Assembly (NCBI RefSeq): GCF_001894925.1
Contig: NZ_BCXD01000030.1
Location: 1 to 42,559, forward strand
DNA from: Rhodococcus rhodnii NBRC 100604
Lineage (GTDB): Bacteria; Actinomycetota; Actinomycetes; Mycobacteriales; Mycobacteriaceae
Length of the DNA: 42,559 nucleotides
Direction: 5' to 3'
Of this stretch, positions 27,491-36,800 are shown piece by piece. How positions within the stretch are numbered: the first letter of the stretch is position 1; each line of letters opens with the position of its first letter. The position numbers were made by a program, and so were the translations under genes. Below the pieces are notes generated by a model. It saw only the letters and a program-made list of their open reading frames with translations. It was not told the DNA's origin and ran no database searches.

Positions 27491-28507
27491 TCAGCCCCGA
27501 AGAACGGTCCGGCGCGAGCGCCGCCGGCGGCCACGGACGACGTCGCTGTCGGCGTCGTCGCGCTTGGTCGCGGTCAGCGTCAGCAACGTCGCTTCGGGAC
27601 GGCAGCAGAAGCGCGCCGGCGCGAACGGGGACGTCCCGATGCCCGCCGACACGTGCAGCTTGGTGTGCGAGCCCCACGCCGACGCACCCTTGACGCGCGA
27701 GCGGTCGAGTTCGCAGTTCGTGACGAGGGCGCCGTAGAACGGCAGACACAGCTGACCGCCGTGGGTGTGCCCCGCGAGCACGAGGTCGTAGCCGTCCTGC
27801 GCGAACCTGTCGAGCACGCGCGGCTCGGGCGAATGCGTGACGCCGAGCGAGAGGTCGGCCATCGGATTCGGCTTGCCCGCGATCGTCTCGTAGCGGTCGC
27901 GCTTCAGATGCGGATCGTCGACGCCGCCGGCGGCGATACGCACGCCTGCGACCTCGAGTTCGCGGCGCACGTGCGTGACGTCGAGCCAACCGCGCTCGGT
28001 GAACGCGGCACGCAGATCGCCCCACGGCAGCGGCGCACCGTGCGTCCGCTTGTGCTCGGTGCGGAAATACTTGAGCGGGTTCTTGGGGCGTGGCGCGAAG
28101 TAGTCGTTGGAACCGAAGACGAACAGACCGGGCCGGGCGAGGAGGTTTCCGAGCGACTGGACGACGGCGGGGACCGCCTTCGGGTGCGACAGATTGTCGC
28201 CCGTGTTGACGACCAGGTCCGGATCGAGGCTCTCGAGTTCGCGGAGCCAGTTCTGTTTGCGACGCTGTCCCGGCAGCATGTGCAGATCGCTGATGTGCAG
28301 CACACGCAGAGTGGGAGCCCCGGGTTCGAGCACCGGCATCGTGACCTCACGCAGCGCGAACGCGTTGCGCTCGATCAGTGAGGCATACCCGATACCGGCC
28401 GCTGCGGCGCCTGCGGCGCCCAGGGCGGTGCGGGTCAGAGTGGTGCGCGGCGAACGGCCGGAGCCGGGCCGGAGCGAGGTCGACGTCGAGAGAAACTTGT
28501 CGGACAC
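27491..28507 (-). CDS. Membrane-anchored metallophosphoesterase (YkuE/Rv3683-like)
   Basis: The 338-aa protein has an N-terminal hydrophobic anchor (about residues 27-45) and the calcineurin-like phosphoesterase motifs: HISDLH (71-76), GDN (103-105), GSND (132-135, replacing GNHD/E), His225 in THSPEP and GHTHGGQ (246-252). It would hydrolyse a phosphoester at the outer membrane face or cytoplasm. The GTG start has gggag directly in front, too close for a normal site, and a tatatc box 8 nt upstream, so the mRNA may be leaderless. In M. tuberculosis the homologue Rv3683 sits next to ponA2; here ponA2 is 8.8 kb away. Confidence 0.87.
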   Translation of the reverse strand: MSDKFLSTSTSLRPGSGRSPRTTLTRTALGAAGAAAAGIGYASLIERNAFALREVTMPVLEPGAPTLRVLHISDLHMLPGQRRKQNWLRELESLDPDLVVNTGDNLSHPKAVPAVVQSLGNLLARPGLFVFGSNDYFAPRPKNPLKYFRTEHKRTHGAPLPWGDLRAAFTERGWLDVTHVRRELEVAGVRIAAGGVDDPHLKRDRYETIAGKPNPMADLSLGVTHSPEPRVLDRFAQDGYDLVLAGHTHGGQLCLPFYGALVTNCELDRSRVKGASAWGSHTKLHVSAGIGTSPFAPARFCCRPEATLLTLTATKRDDADSDVVRGRRRRSRRTVLRG

Positions 28508-28561
28508 CTCCCCAGGATATAGACACTCGCGGTCCGCGTACCCGACGGAGCGTCGCTCGCG

Positions 28562-28567
28562 TAGCGT
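28562..28567 (+). promoter_or_regulatory. -10 box TAGCGT of leaderless yqeY gene
   Basis: TAGCGT is 7 nt before the ATG at 28575 and there is no ribosome site. Confidence 0.5.
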
Positions 28568-28574
28568 TCGACCC

Positions 28575-29042
28575 ATGGCGGATTCCCTCGAGGCACGGCT
28601 TCGCAGCGACATGACCGACGCGATGAAAGCACGCGACAAGCTGCGGACGGCGACGCTGCGCATGCTCCTCGCGGCGGTGCAGAAGGAAGCGGTCTCGGGC
28701 AAGGAAGCGCGCTCGCTCACCGACGACGAGGTGATCAAGGTGCTCACGCGGGAGTCGAAGAAGCGTGGCGAGGCCGCCGAGATCTACACCCAGAACGGGC
28801 GTGGCGAGCTCGCGGCGCAGGAGTCCGCCGAGGCCCAGATCATCGACGACTACCTGCCGCAGCAGCTCGACGACTTCGAGCTCGGCGAGGCCGCGGACAC
28901 CGCCATCGCGCAGGTCGCGGAGGAGATCGGGGAGCGGCCGAGCCAGAAGCACATGGGCATGGTCATGAAGGCCGCGACCGCCGTCGTCGCGGGCAAGGCA
29001 GACGGCAAGCGCGTCGCGAAGGCGGTCAAGGACCGCCTCTGA
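28575..29042 (+). CDS. GatB/YqeY domain-containing protein
   Basis: The 155-aa protein is a stand-alone YqeY. It has the helical SLEARLRSDMTDAMKARDKL start, RTATLRMLLAAVQKEAV, and the C-terminal IIDDYLPQQL and KHMGMVMKAATAVVAGKADG that resemble the tail domain of GatB, the tRNA-amidotransferase subunit. It may bind tRNA; its role is not established. It is divergent from the metallophosphoesterase gene and translated from an apparently leaderless mRNA. Confidence 0.92.
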   Translation: MADSLEARLRSDMTDAMKARDKLRTATLRMLLAAVQKEAVSGKEARSLTDDEVIKVLTRESKKRGEAAEIYTQNGRGELAAQESAEAQIIDDYLPQQLDDFELGEAADTAIAQVAEEIGERPSQKHMGMVMKAATAVVAGKADGKRVAKAVKDRL

Positions 29043-29051
29043 CGCCGCACG

Positions 29052-29852
29052 TCACGGCGTGGGGAACTGCAACTCCTCGCGCCGGACGAGGACCGTTCCC
29101 ACGCCCTGCGCGGCCGCGCGCACGATCGCGACGGCCTTCTCCGGGCGGAAGCGCGACGTCGGGCCCGTGACGCTGATCGCGGCGAGCGGCTCGCCGTCGC
29201 CACCGAACACCGGGACGGCGCAGCACGCGATGCCCGGCGCCGACTCCTCGCGCTCGAACGCGACCCCGGACTCGACGATGCCGTCGAGGTGACGCTGCAG
29301 CAGGCCCGGCGCGATGATCGTGTGCGGCGTCCGGCGTACCAGCGGGCCCGACAGCACGGCGTGGCGCGTCTCCGGATCGCTGTGAGCGAGCAGTGCTTTG
29401 CCGATGGCGGAACAGTGCAACGGGATCCGGCCACCCGTCCGCGACGGCGACTCCGCCTGGCGGTGCCCACCGATCTTCGCGACGTAGACGACGTCGCGAC
29501 CCTCGCGCACACCGAGATGGACGGTCTCGTGGGTGCGCTCGTAGAGATCCTGCAGAAACGGCATCGCGAGTTCGAGCAGGCTCCGCTCGACGGACGCGAG
29601 CATCCCCAGTTCGAACAGTCCTCGCGCGAGCCGGTACCCGCCGTCGGCGCGGTCGAGCAGGCGGTTCTCGACGAGCGCGCCCGCGAGCCGGTGCGCCGTC
29701 GCCTTGTGCAGGCCGGTGCGCCGCACGAGCTCGGACAGCGGAAGGATGCGGTCGTCGGGCTGGAAGGCGCGCAGAATCGCGACGGCCTTGCCCAGGACGG
29801 TGTCGCGTCCCGTCGCGGGCTCCGCCGTCGTACCGGCCCGATCGATCGACAT
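29052..29852 (-). CDS. IclR-family transcriptional regulator
   Basis: The 266-aa protein has the IclR winged helix (residues about 18-75: VLGKAVAILRAFQ, LSELVRRTGLHKATAHRLAGAL) and the effector domain (ETVHLGVREGRDVVYVAKI, IPLHCSAIGKALLA, SGVAFEREESAPGIACCAVPVFGG). It is divergent from the meta-cleavage lower-pathway operon, 68 bp apart, and the related E. coli mhp operon is also controlled by an IclR-type protein (MhpR). Whether this one activates or represses is not visible. A 13-bp palindrome overlaps its own -10 box, suggesting autoregulation. Confidence 0.88.
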   Translation of the reverse strand: MSIDRAGTTAEPATGRDTVLGKAVAILRAFQPDDRILPLSELVRRTGLHKATAHRLAGALVENRLLDRADGGYRLARGLFELGMLASVERSLLELAMPFLQDLYERTHETVHLGVREGRDVVYVAKIGGHRQAESPSRTGGRIPLHCSAIGKALLAHSDPETRHAVLSGPLVRRTPHTIIAPGLLQRHLDGIVESGVAFEREESAPGIACCAVPVFGGDGEPLAAISVTGPTSRFRPEKAVAIVRAAAQGVGTVLVRREELQFPTP

Positions 29853-29857
29853 GGTTC

Positions 29858-29870
29858 GAGCGTATCGCTC
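29858..29870. promoter_or_regulatory. Palindrome GAGCG-tat-CGCTC over the iclR -10 box
   Basis: A perfect 5-bp inverted repeat with a 3-bp spacer covers the minus-strand -10 box TACGCT (29859-29864), which is 6 nt before the iclR-type ATG. It is a candidate IclR operator shared with the divergent catabolic operon. Confidence 0.5.
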
Positions 29871-29920
29871 AGTGAGACAGAGCCCTGTTGCGTTCCGAAT
29901 CGTGCCTGCACAGTGGGGGC

Positions 29921-30742
29921 ATGAGTCAGCCCACCCAGCCTCTCGCGGTGGCCGAGAGCGACATCGCCGCCGCTGCGGATCGCCTCGTCACCGCCGCTGC
30001 CACCCGTACCGCCTGCCCGCCGGTGCGTGACCTCATCGGCGCGACCGACCTGTCGGCCGCCTACGCGGTGCAGAGCCGCGTCAACGCCGCCCGCGCAGAA
30101 GCAGGAGCGCGCGTCGTCGGGCGCAAGATCGGTCTGACGTCCGAGGCCGTCCAGACCCAGCTCGGCGTCGATCAGCCCGACCTCGGTGTCCTCTTCGACG
30201 ACATGGCCTACGACGAGGAAACCCCGCTCCCGATGTCGCGGCTGCTGCAGCCGAAGGTCGAGGCCGAGATCGCGTTCGTCCTCGGCGCCGACCTCGCCGA
30301 GGGCGACCTCGACACCGACCAGGTGCGCGCCGCGATCGACTACTCCGTCGCCGCCATCGAGGTGTGCGACAGCCGCATCGCCGACTGGGACATCCGCTTC
30401 GGCGACACCGTCGCCGACAACGCGTCCTCGGGCCTGTACGTCCTCGGCACGCAGCGCCGCACGCTCGACGAGGTCGAGCCCCGCGACGTTCGCATGACGA
30501 TGTCCGTCGACGGCACCGAGGTGTCGACCGGACTCGGCAGTGCGTGCCTCGGCGACCCGATCGCCGCGCTCGTGTGGCTCGCCCGCACCGCCCGCGAACT
30601 GGGCAACCCGCTCCAGGCCGGACAGGTGATCCTGTCGGGTGCGCTCGGGCCGATGGCGTCCGTCGCGGCGGGGCAGAAGGTCAGCGTCGACATCACCGGA
30701 TTCGACACCATCACCACGAGTTTCACCGGAGGAACCGAATGA
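29921..30742 (+). CDS. 2-keto-4-pentenoate hydratase (2-hydroxypenta-2,4-dienoate hydratase)
   Basis: The 273-aa protein has the hydratase signatures [16 protein letters not shown], the metal-binding [24 protein letters not shown] and the C-terminal [16 protein letters not shown]. It adds water to 2-hydroxypenta-2,4-dienoate, the product of meta-ring cleavage and hydrolysis, to form 4-hydroxy-2-oxovalerate. The gene is equivalent to mhpD/bphH/hsaE and I leave the symbol open. A gtgggg site precedes the ATG, and the stop overlaps the next start by 4 bp. Confidence 0.93.
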   Translation: MSQPTQPLAVAESDIAAAADRLVTAAATRTACPPVRDLIGATDLSAAYAVQSRVNAARAEAGARVVGRKIGLTSEAVQTQLGVDQPDLGVLFDDMAYDEETPLPMSRLLQPKVEAEIAFVLGADLAEGDLDTDQVRAAIDYSVAAIEVCDSRIADWDIRFGDTVADNASSGLYVLGTQRRTLDEVEPRDVRMTMSVDGTEVSTGLGSACLGDPIAALVWLARTARELGNPLQAGQVILSGALGPMASVAAGQKVSVDITGFDTITTSFTGGTE

Positions 30743-31680
30743 GTGTGAAGGTTGCGATCATCGGCTCGGGCAACATCGGCACCGACCTGATGATCAAGGT
30801 ACTCCGCAACTCGGAGCACCTCGAGATGGGTGCGATGGTCGGCATCGACCCCGAATCCGACGGGCTCGCCCGCGCGGCGCGGCTCGGCGTCCCGACCACC
30901 CACGAGGGTGTCGACGGGCTCGTCGCGCTCCCGAACTTCGACGAGATCGAGATCGTGTTCGACGCGACGTCCGCGAAGGCGCACATCGCGAACAACGATC
31001 GGCTCGCCCCGCTCGGCAAGCGCATGATCGACCTGACGCCCGCCGCGATCGGGCCGTACGTCGTGCCCGCCGTCAACGGTGAAGACCACCTCGACGCGCC
31101 CAACGTCAACATGGTGACCTGCGGTGGCCAGGCGACGATCCCCATGGTCGCGGCCGTCTCGCGCGTCGCACCCGTCGCCTACGCCGAGATCGTCGCGTCC
31201 ATCGCGTCGAAGTCGGCCGGCCCCGGCACCCGCGCGAACATCGACGAGTTCACCGAGACGACGTCCGAGGCGATCGTGTCGGTCGGCGGCGCCCGACGCG
31301 GCAAGGCCGTCATCATCCTCAACCCCGCCGAGCCCCCGCTCGTCATGCGCGACACGGTGTTCTGCCTCGTCGACGCGCCCGATCCGTCGACGCACGACGA
31401 GATCCGCCGCTCCGTCGAGAAGATGGTCGGCGACGTCTCCGCGTACGTCCCGGGCTACCGGCTCAAGCAGCAGGTGCAGATCGCCGAGATCCCGGCCGAT
31501 CAGCCCGTCGAGACGCTGCTCGACGGCGGCACCCGGCCGACCCACCAGGTGTCGGTATTCCTCGAGGTCGAGGGCGCTGCCCACTACCTCCCCGCCTACG
31601 CGGGCAATCTCGACATCATGACCTCCGCGGGCCTGCAGATCGCCGAGCGGATCGCGCAGCAGAAGGGAGCACTCCGATGA
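30739..31680 (+). CDS. Acetaldehyde dehydrogenase (acylating)
   Basis: The 313-aa protein has the NAD motif [10 protein letters not shown] (7-16), catalytic Cys128 in [11 protein letters not shown] and the family marks [12 protein letters not shown] and GYRLKQQVQ. It converts acetaldehyde, CoA and NAD+ to acetyl-CoA, working as a channelling complex with the aldolase encoded next. Equivalent to mhpF/bphJ/hsaG. ATGA overlaps at both ends indicate strict translational coupling. Confidence 0.96.
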   Translation: MSVKVAIIGSGNIGTDLMIKVLRNSEHLEMGAMVGIDPESDGLARAARLGVPTTHEGVDGLVALPNFDEIEIVFDATSAKAHIANNDRLAPLGKRMIDLTPAAIGPYVVPAVNGEDHLDAPNVNMVTCGGQATIPMVAAVSRVAPVAYAEIVASIASKSAGPGTRANIDEFTETTSEAIVSVGGARRGKAVIILNPAEPPLVMRDTVFCLVDAPDPSTHDEIRRSVEKMVGDVSAYVPGYRLKQQVQIAEIPADQPVETLLDGGTRPTHQVSVFLEVEGAAHYLPAYAGNLDIMTSAGLQIAERIAQQKGALR

Positions 31681-32705
31681 GTGCACGCCGCATCTTCGTC
31701 CAGGACGTCACGCTTCGCGACGGCATGCACGCCGTCCGTCACCGCATCTCGCCGACCGACGTGCGCCGCATCGTCTCGGCGCTCGACGCCGCCGGCGTCG
31801 ACGCGATCGAGGTCGCGCACGGCGACGGTCTCGCAGGCGGTTCCATCAACTACGGCCCCGGCTCGAACACCGACTGGGAGTGGATCGAGGCCGCCGCCGA
31901 CGTCCTCGAGCGGGCACGGCTGACGACACTGCTGCTCCCCGGCGTCGGCACCGTCCGCGAACTGCGCCACGCCTACGACCTCGGCGTCCGCTCGGTTCGC
32001 GTCGCGACGCACTGCACCGAGGCCGACGTCTCGGCGCAGCACATCGAGACGGCGCGCGAGATCGGCATGGACGTCTCGGGCTTCCTCATGATGAGCCACA
32101 TGGCGCCCGCCGAGGAGCTCGCGAAGCAGGCGAAGCTCATGGAGTCGTACGGTGCGCACTGCGTGTACGTCACCGACTCGGGCGGCCGGCTCACGATGGA
32201 GGGTGTCGCCGAGCGCGTGCGTGCCTACCGCGACGTCCTCGATCCCGCGACGGAGGTCGGCATCCACGCGCACGAGAACCTGTCGCTGTCGGTCGCGAAC
32301 TCCGTCGTCGCCGTCGAGAACGGTGTCTTCCGTGTCGACGCATCGCTCGCGGGCCACGGTGCCGGTGCCGGCAACTGCCCGATCGAGGCCTTCGTCGCCG
32401 TCGCCGACCTCAACGGCTGGGAGCACGGCAGCGACCTGTTCGCGCTGCAGGACGCCGCCGACGACATCGTCCGCCCGCTGCAGGACCGGCCCGTGCGCGT
32501 CGACCGCGAGACGCTCACCCTCGGCTACGCGGGCGTGTACTCCAGCTTCCTGCGTCACGCCGAGGCCGCGTCGGAGCGCTACGGCATCGACGTCCGCACG
32601 TTGCTCCTCGAAGCCGGTCGCCGCCGTCTCGTCGGCGGCCAGGAGGACATGATCGTCGACATCGCGCTCACGATGGTCGCCGAACGTGAAGGTGCCGCAG
32701 TCTGA
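31677..32705 (+). CDS. 4-hydroxy-2-oxovalerate aldolase
   Basis: The 342-aa protein begins with the DRE-TIM motif [15 protein letters not shown] and has [16 protein letters not shown], the metal-ligand [13 protein letters not shown] and the C-terminal communication domain region. It splits 4-hydroxy-2-oxovalerate into pyruvate and acetaldehyde and passes the aldehyde to the dehydrogenase. Equivalent to mhpE/bphI/hsaF. It is the last gene of the three-gene operon and is followed by a strong hairpin. Confidence 0.96.
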   Translation: MSARRIFVQDVTLRDGMHAVRHRISPTDVRRIVSALDAAGVDAIEVAHGDGLAGGSINYGPGSNTDWEWIEAAADVLERARLTTLLLPGVGTVRELRHAYDLGVRSVRVATHCTEADVSAQHIETAREIGMDVSGFLMMSHMAPAEELAKQAKLMESYGAHCVYVTDSGGRLTMEGVAERVRAYRDVLDPATEVGIHAHENLSLSVANSVVAVENGVFRVDASLAGHGAGAGNCPIEAFVAVADLNGWEHGSDLFALQDAADDIVRPLQDRPVRVDRETLTLGYAGVYSSFLRHAEAASERYGIDVRTLLLEAGRRRLVGGQEDMIVDIALTMVAEREGAAV

Positions 32706-32726
32706 CACCGGGCCTCACGGATCTCG

Positions 32727-32767
32727 CGAAGCCCCGTCAACCCGCTACAAGGGTCGACGGGGCTTCG
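32727..32767. terminator. Bidirectional terminator overlapping the 3' end of the HEPN gene
   Basis: The arms 32727-32743 and 32751-32767 pair at 16 of 17 positions around gctacaa. It ends the aldolase operon on the plus strand. The right arm and part of the loop lie within the last codons of the convergent Abi-like gene, whose stop is at 32745-32747. Confidence 0.8.
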
Positions 32768-33458
32768 GCGTGTCGGCGCTTACCCAGAGGGGACGTGCGT
32801 GAAGAAGCCCCGGCACGGCGCTTCGGCTGCGGACCCAGCCGGCGACCGCCGGATCGATCCACTCGATCACCTCGGTCAGTTCGCCGTGGAGTTCGGCGAT
32901 GGTCTTGCCGGTGCCCCCGACGTCGGCCCGATGAATCGGCTCGTGGTGGGCGATTCGGTTGCGGAGCGTGTTGAGTCGATCGAGCCGCGCGTACACCGTG
33001 CGGCGTCGTTGGGGCTGCAGATGCGGATACGCCAGCCGCAAGCACGGTGTCCACAGACTCGCCTCGTACGACCTGGCGTGGAGGAATCGCCAGAATCCGA
33101 ACATCAACTCGGCGACCACTCGGCCCGGGAGTTCGGGTCGGCCGCCTCGGACGGCACGATGACGTGCCTTGTCGATGTCCAGTCGAGATGCAGGACCGAA
33201 GACTGAATGGAGATACCACGGGATGGTCGTGTCCTGTCGGCGATTCCATTCCCGAAGTCGCTCGTCGCAGGCGTTGCGGAGGAGGACCTCGAGATAGCCG
33301 AAGTCTTCGAACACTGCGGCGCCCACTCGACCGTTCCATTCGTAGAGATCCAGTGCGAGGTCGAGATCGCCCCCCGCTACGGAGACGTACGGAGCGAGTC
33401 GTTCACGCGTCAGCAGCGTCTGCAGGCTTTGCGCCACGACGGCGGATCGCTTCGGCAT
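32745..33458 (-). CDS. Abi-like (Abi_2-type) HEPN RNase, candidate defence or toxin protein
   Basis: The 237-aa helical protein matches the pattern of actinobacterial Abi family proteins: an early LALDLYEWNGRVGAAVFEDF and LEVLLRNACDERLREW, the central VVAELMFGFWRFLHARSYE with LWTPCLRLAYP, and LNTLRNRIAHHEP. The last holds the HEPN RNase motif Rx4H (Arg166-His171, RNRIAH). HEPN proteins of this type cleave RNA and act in abortive phage infection or as toxins. ATG 33458 has ggag 5 nt upstream; the frame is open 30 codons further, but that part lies in a structured leader. No antitoxin protein gene is next to it, which makes the leader RNA the obvious candidate partner. It is convergent with the aldolase operon. 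Confidence 0.8.
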   Translation of the reverse strand: MPKRSAVVAQSLQTLLTRERLAPYVSVAGGDLDLALDLYEWNGRVGAAVFEDFGYLEVLLRNACDERLREWNRRQDTTIPWYLHSVFGPASRLDIDKARHRAVRGGRPELPGRVVAELMFGFWRFLHARSYEASLWTPCLRLAYPHLQPQRRRTVYARLDRLNTLRNRIAHHEPIHRADVGGTGKTIAELHGELTEVIEWIDPAVAGWVRSRSAVPGLLHARPLWVSADTPKPRRPL

Positions 33459-33507
33459 CCGTACTCCGGTCTGCGACCTCAGGGGTCGGCGTGCTGTAGC
33501 ATCGTCG

Positions 33508-33559
33508 ACGAAGACCCCGGATCGGCCTCTGCACTCGGTGCACGTCACCGGGGTTTCGT
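33508..33559 (-). ncRNA. Structured leader RNA upstream of the HEPN gene (abiF-RNA-like candidate)
   Basis: On the minus strand acgaa-accccgg (33559-33548) pairs with ccggggt-c-ttcgt (33520-33508), a 12-bp stem with one bulged base. It encloses a 5-bp hairpin tgcac-cga-gtgca (33542-33530). The 3' arm (GGGGTC) can alternatively pair with GACCCC at 33487-33482, nearer the gene. A conserved structured RNA, the abiF motif, is known upstream of Abi_2-domain genes in other bacteria; whether this belongs to it is inference from position and structure only. Confidence 0.5.
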
Positions 33560-33718
33560 TCTTCTCTGGGAATCTTCACCTGCGCCACCGACACTCCCGA
33601 TGCGTGGGAAATCCGAAGCCGTCGCCGGTCCCCGCGGCGCGATTCTGGGCAGTCTGATCACCTGAGCCCGGCGCAGCGCGCGATACGTGCGCGAGGGGGA
33701 CAGCTCTCTCCGGTTCTG

Positions 33719-33750
33719 TTGACCAGATCAGTGACATGGATCACTCTGGT
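33719..33750 (+). promoter_or_regulatory. Promoter/operator candidate of the indolepyruvate oxidoreductase gene
   Basis: A -35-like TTGACC (33719-33724) is followed by the inverted repeat AGTGA-catgga-TCACT (33730-33745), flanked by CCAG and CTGG. A convincing -10 is not seen. The symmetry suggests a repressor site; the regulator is unknown. Confidence 0.4.
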
Positions 33751-33810
33751 GGAACGAGTCGACCTCGGCGCCGGGCGATCCTCGGTGCCGTGACACCCGG
33801 GGAGCCACCG

Positions 33811-36800
33811 ATGACCCAGTTGTACGAACCTCACGACACGACCACGGACCGTCCGGTCTCCGCGCCGGGCGCACCGTCACCCGACATGCTGTCGGATCGG
33901 TACCGTCCCGGTGCGCGTCCCGCCCTGCTCAGCGGGGTGCAGGCCATCGGGCGCGCGCTCGTCGAGCAGCATGCGCTCGACCTGCGCGCCGGGCGCACCG
34001 TCGCGACGTTCGTCTCGGGATACCAGGGCAGTCCGCTCGCGGGTGTCGACAAGATGCTCACCGGAATCGACGGGCTCACCGGCGAGCACGACGTCCACTT
34101 CGTGCCCGGGCTCAACGAAGAGCTCGCGGCCACCGCCGTCTGGGGGAGCCAGAACCCGATCGGCGGGCAGGATCGCGACGGCGTCGTCGGAGTCTGGTAC
34201 GGCAAGGGTCCCGGCCTCGACCGCTCGGGCGACGCGATGCGGCACGGCTCGATGTACGGCGCGCACCCGTCCGGCGGCGTGCTCGCCTACGTCGGCGACG
34301 ACCCGGCATCCAAGTCGTCGACGGTGCCCGCCGCGTCCGAACGCCTCCTCGCCGCGCTCGACATGCCGGTGCTGTTCCCCCGCGACGCGAACGAGATCGT
34401 CGCGTTCTCGCTGCACGGTATCGCGCTCTCGCGTGCGTCGGGCTGCTGGGTCGGGATGAAGATCGTGTCCGACGTCGCGGACGGCCTCTCGACCTACACG
34501 CTCGACACCACAGCACTGGGTATCACTGTGCCGCAACTGGACTGGAACGGTTCGCCCTGGCGCTACGAACAGCGCGTGCTCGCCGCACCGCCCGACAGCC
34601 TGCTCGCCGAAGCGGCGCTCGTCGGCCCGCGATGGGCGATGGTCGAGGCATACGGTGCGGCCAACGACCTCGACTCGCTCGACGTCGACCCCGCCGACGC
34701 GTGGCTCGCGATCGTCGCGCCCGGAACGGCCTACGACGCCGTCCGGCAGGCGCTGCGCGATCTCGGCCTCGGCGACGCCGAACTCGAGCGCGCCGGGGTC
34801 CGGCTCCTGCGCGTCGGAATGCCGTACCCGCTCGGCGGCGACCGCGTCCGGCGCGCGGCGCGCGGCGTCGCACAGGTTCTCGTGGTCGAGGAGAAGTCGC
34901 CGTTCGTCGAACGCCAGGTCCGCGACGCGCTGTACGACGCCGCGACTCGTCCCGCCGTGCACGGGCGACGCGGCGCCGACGGAACCCCGCTGATCCCCGC
35001 CGACGGCGAGCTGACGGCGGACCGGCTCGCGGCACCGCTCCGTGCGGTGCTCGGCGAACGCCTCACGCTGCCGCGGCCGCGGCCGCCCCGCCTCGAACTC
35101 ACCGTGCTGCCCACGGCCCGCACGGCGTCGTTCTGCTCGGGCTGCCCGCACAATCGCTCGACCGTCGTTCCCGACGGTTCGCTCGCGGCAGGCGGAATCG
35201 GCTGCCACACGATGGTGACGATGTCCTCGCGCCCCGACGTCGCCGTCACCGGCCTGACCCAGATGGGCGGCGAGGGCGCGCAGTGGATCGGGCAGGCGCC
35301 GTTCACGTCCGAAGGCCACATCTTCCAGAACCTCGGCGACGGAACGTACTTCCACTCCGGGCAGCTCGCGGTACAGGCGGCGGTCGCGGCCGGCGTGAAC
35401 GTCACCTACAAGCTCCTCTACAACGGCGCCGTCGCGATGACCGGCGCACAGCATCCCGAGGGTGAGCGCGGCATCGCCGAGCTCACCCTCAAACTCGCGG
35501 CCGACGGCGTCCGCCGCATCGTCGTGTGCTCGGACGAGCCGCGCCGGCACCGCGGCAGCAGGCTCGCCGCAGGAACACTCGTGTGGGATCGCGACCGGCT
35601 CGACGAGGCGCAGCGCATGCTCCGCGACGAACCCGGCGTCACAGTCCTGATCTACGACCAGCACTGCGCCGCCGACGTCCGACGGCAGCGCAAGCGGGGA
35701 ACGATGCCGGTGCGCAGCACGCGCGTCGTCATCAACGAAGCCGTGTGCGAGGGCTGCGGCGACTGCGGCGTGAAATCGAACTGCCTGTCCGTCCAGCCGG
35801 TCGAGACCGAGTTCGGACGCAAGACGCGCATCGACCAGACGAGCTGCAACACCGACTACTCGTGCCTCGACGGCAACTGCCCGTCGTTCGTCACCGTCGA
35901 AGCCCCCGACGAGGCGCCCGAGCGGACCGTCACACCGCCGCCGCATGTGCCCGACCCTGCGGCGGCGCCGCCGTCGCGGACATGGAACGTGTTCCTCGCC
36001 GGCATCGGCGGCACCGGGATCGTCACCGTCAACCAGGTGCTCGCGACGGCGGCGGCGAGCGCCGGCTACGTCGCGAGCGGGCTCGACCAGACCGGCCTGA
36101 GCCAGAAGGCGGGCCCGGTCACCTCGCACCTCAAGTTCTCGGTCTCGGACCTCGACGCCTCGAACCGCGTCGGCGCCGCCTCCGCGGACTGCGTCCTCGC
36201 GTTCGATCTGCTCACCGCCGCCGACGCGCGGTGGGTCGATCAGGGCGACGCGCAGCGCACCGTCACCGTCGCCTCGACGTCGCGCACCCCCACGGGCGCG
36301 ATGATCCACGACGCGAGCCTCGCGTATCCCGACGAGAGCGACATGCTCGCGCGGCTCGACGCCCGATGCGCGCGGCTCGTGACGATGGATGCCCTCGCGG
36401 CGGCGCAGCGACTGTTCGGCGACACGACGACGGCGAACTTCCTGCTCGTCGGTGCCGCCGTGCAGTCCGGTGCCGTCCCGCTCGAACCCGCTGCGATCGA
36501 GCGCGCCATCACCGTCAACGGTGTCTCCGTCGAGGAGAACCTCGCCGCGTTCGGGTGGGGCAGGGCCGCGGTCGCGGACCCCGCCGCCTTCGCCCGAGCC
36601 ACCGACCCGCTGCGCGCACGTGCCGAGGCGCGGCCGGTGCGGGCGCTCGACCGGTGCACGATCGAGGGGCCCGTCCGCGCGCTCGTCGACACTCGCGCAG
36701 CGGATCTCGTGCGGCACACCGGCGAGCGGCTCGCGCGCCGCTACGTCGACGCGGTGCAGCGTGCGTGGGACGCCGAGCGGCGCCTGGGGGAGCGGACCGA

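Larger units (their letters stand above)
33459..33810. other. 352-bp non-coding region between HEPN and indolepyruvate oxidoreductase genes
   Basis: It holds, from left to right, the HEPN ribosome site, the structured HEPN leader (33482-33559), about 150 bp without recognisable signal, a palindromic promoter-like region (33719-33750) and the ribosome site ggggag of the oxidoreductase. No protein gene in it looks real. Confidence 0.6.

Noticed and set aside
33207-33665. 152-codon plus-strand frame over the HEPN gene start and leader
   Set aside because: It overlaps the well-supported HEPN gene in antisense, lacks a ribosome site and shows no family features.
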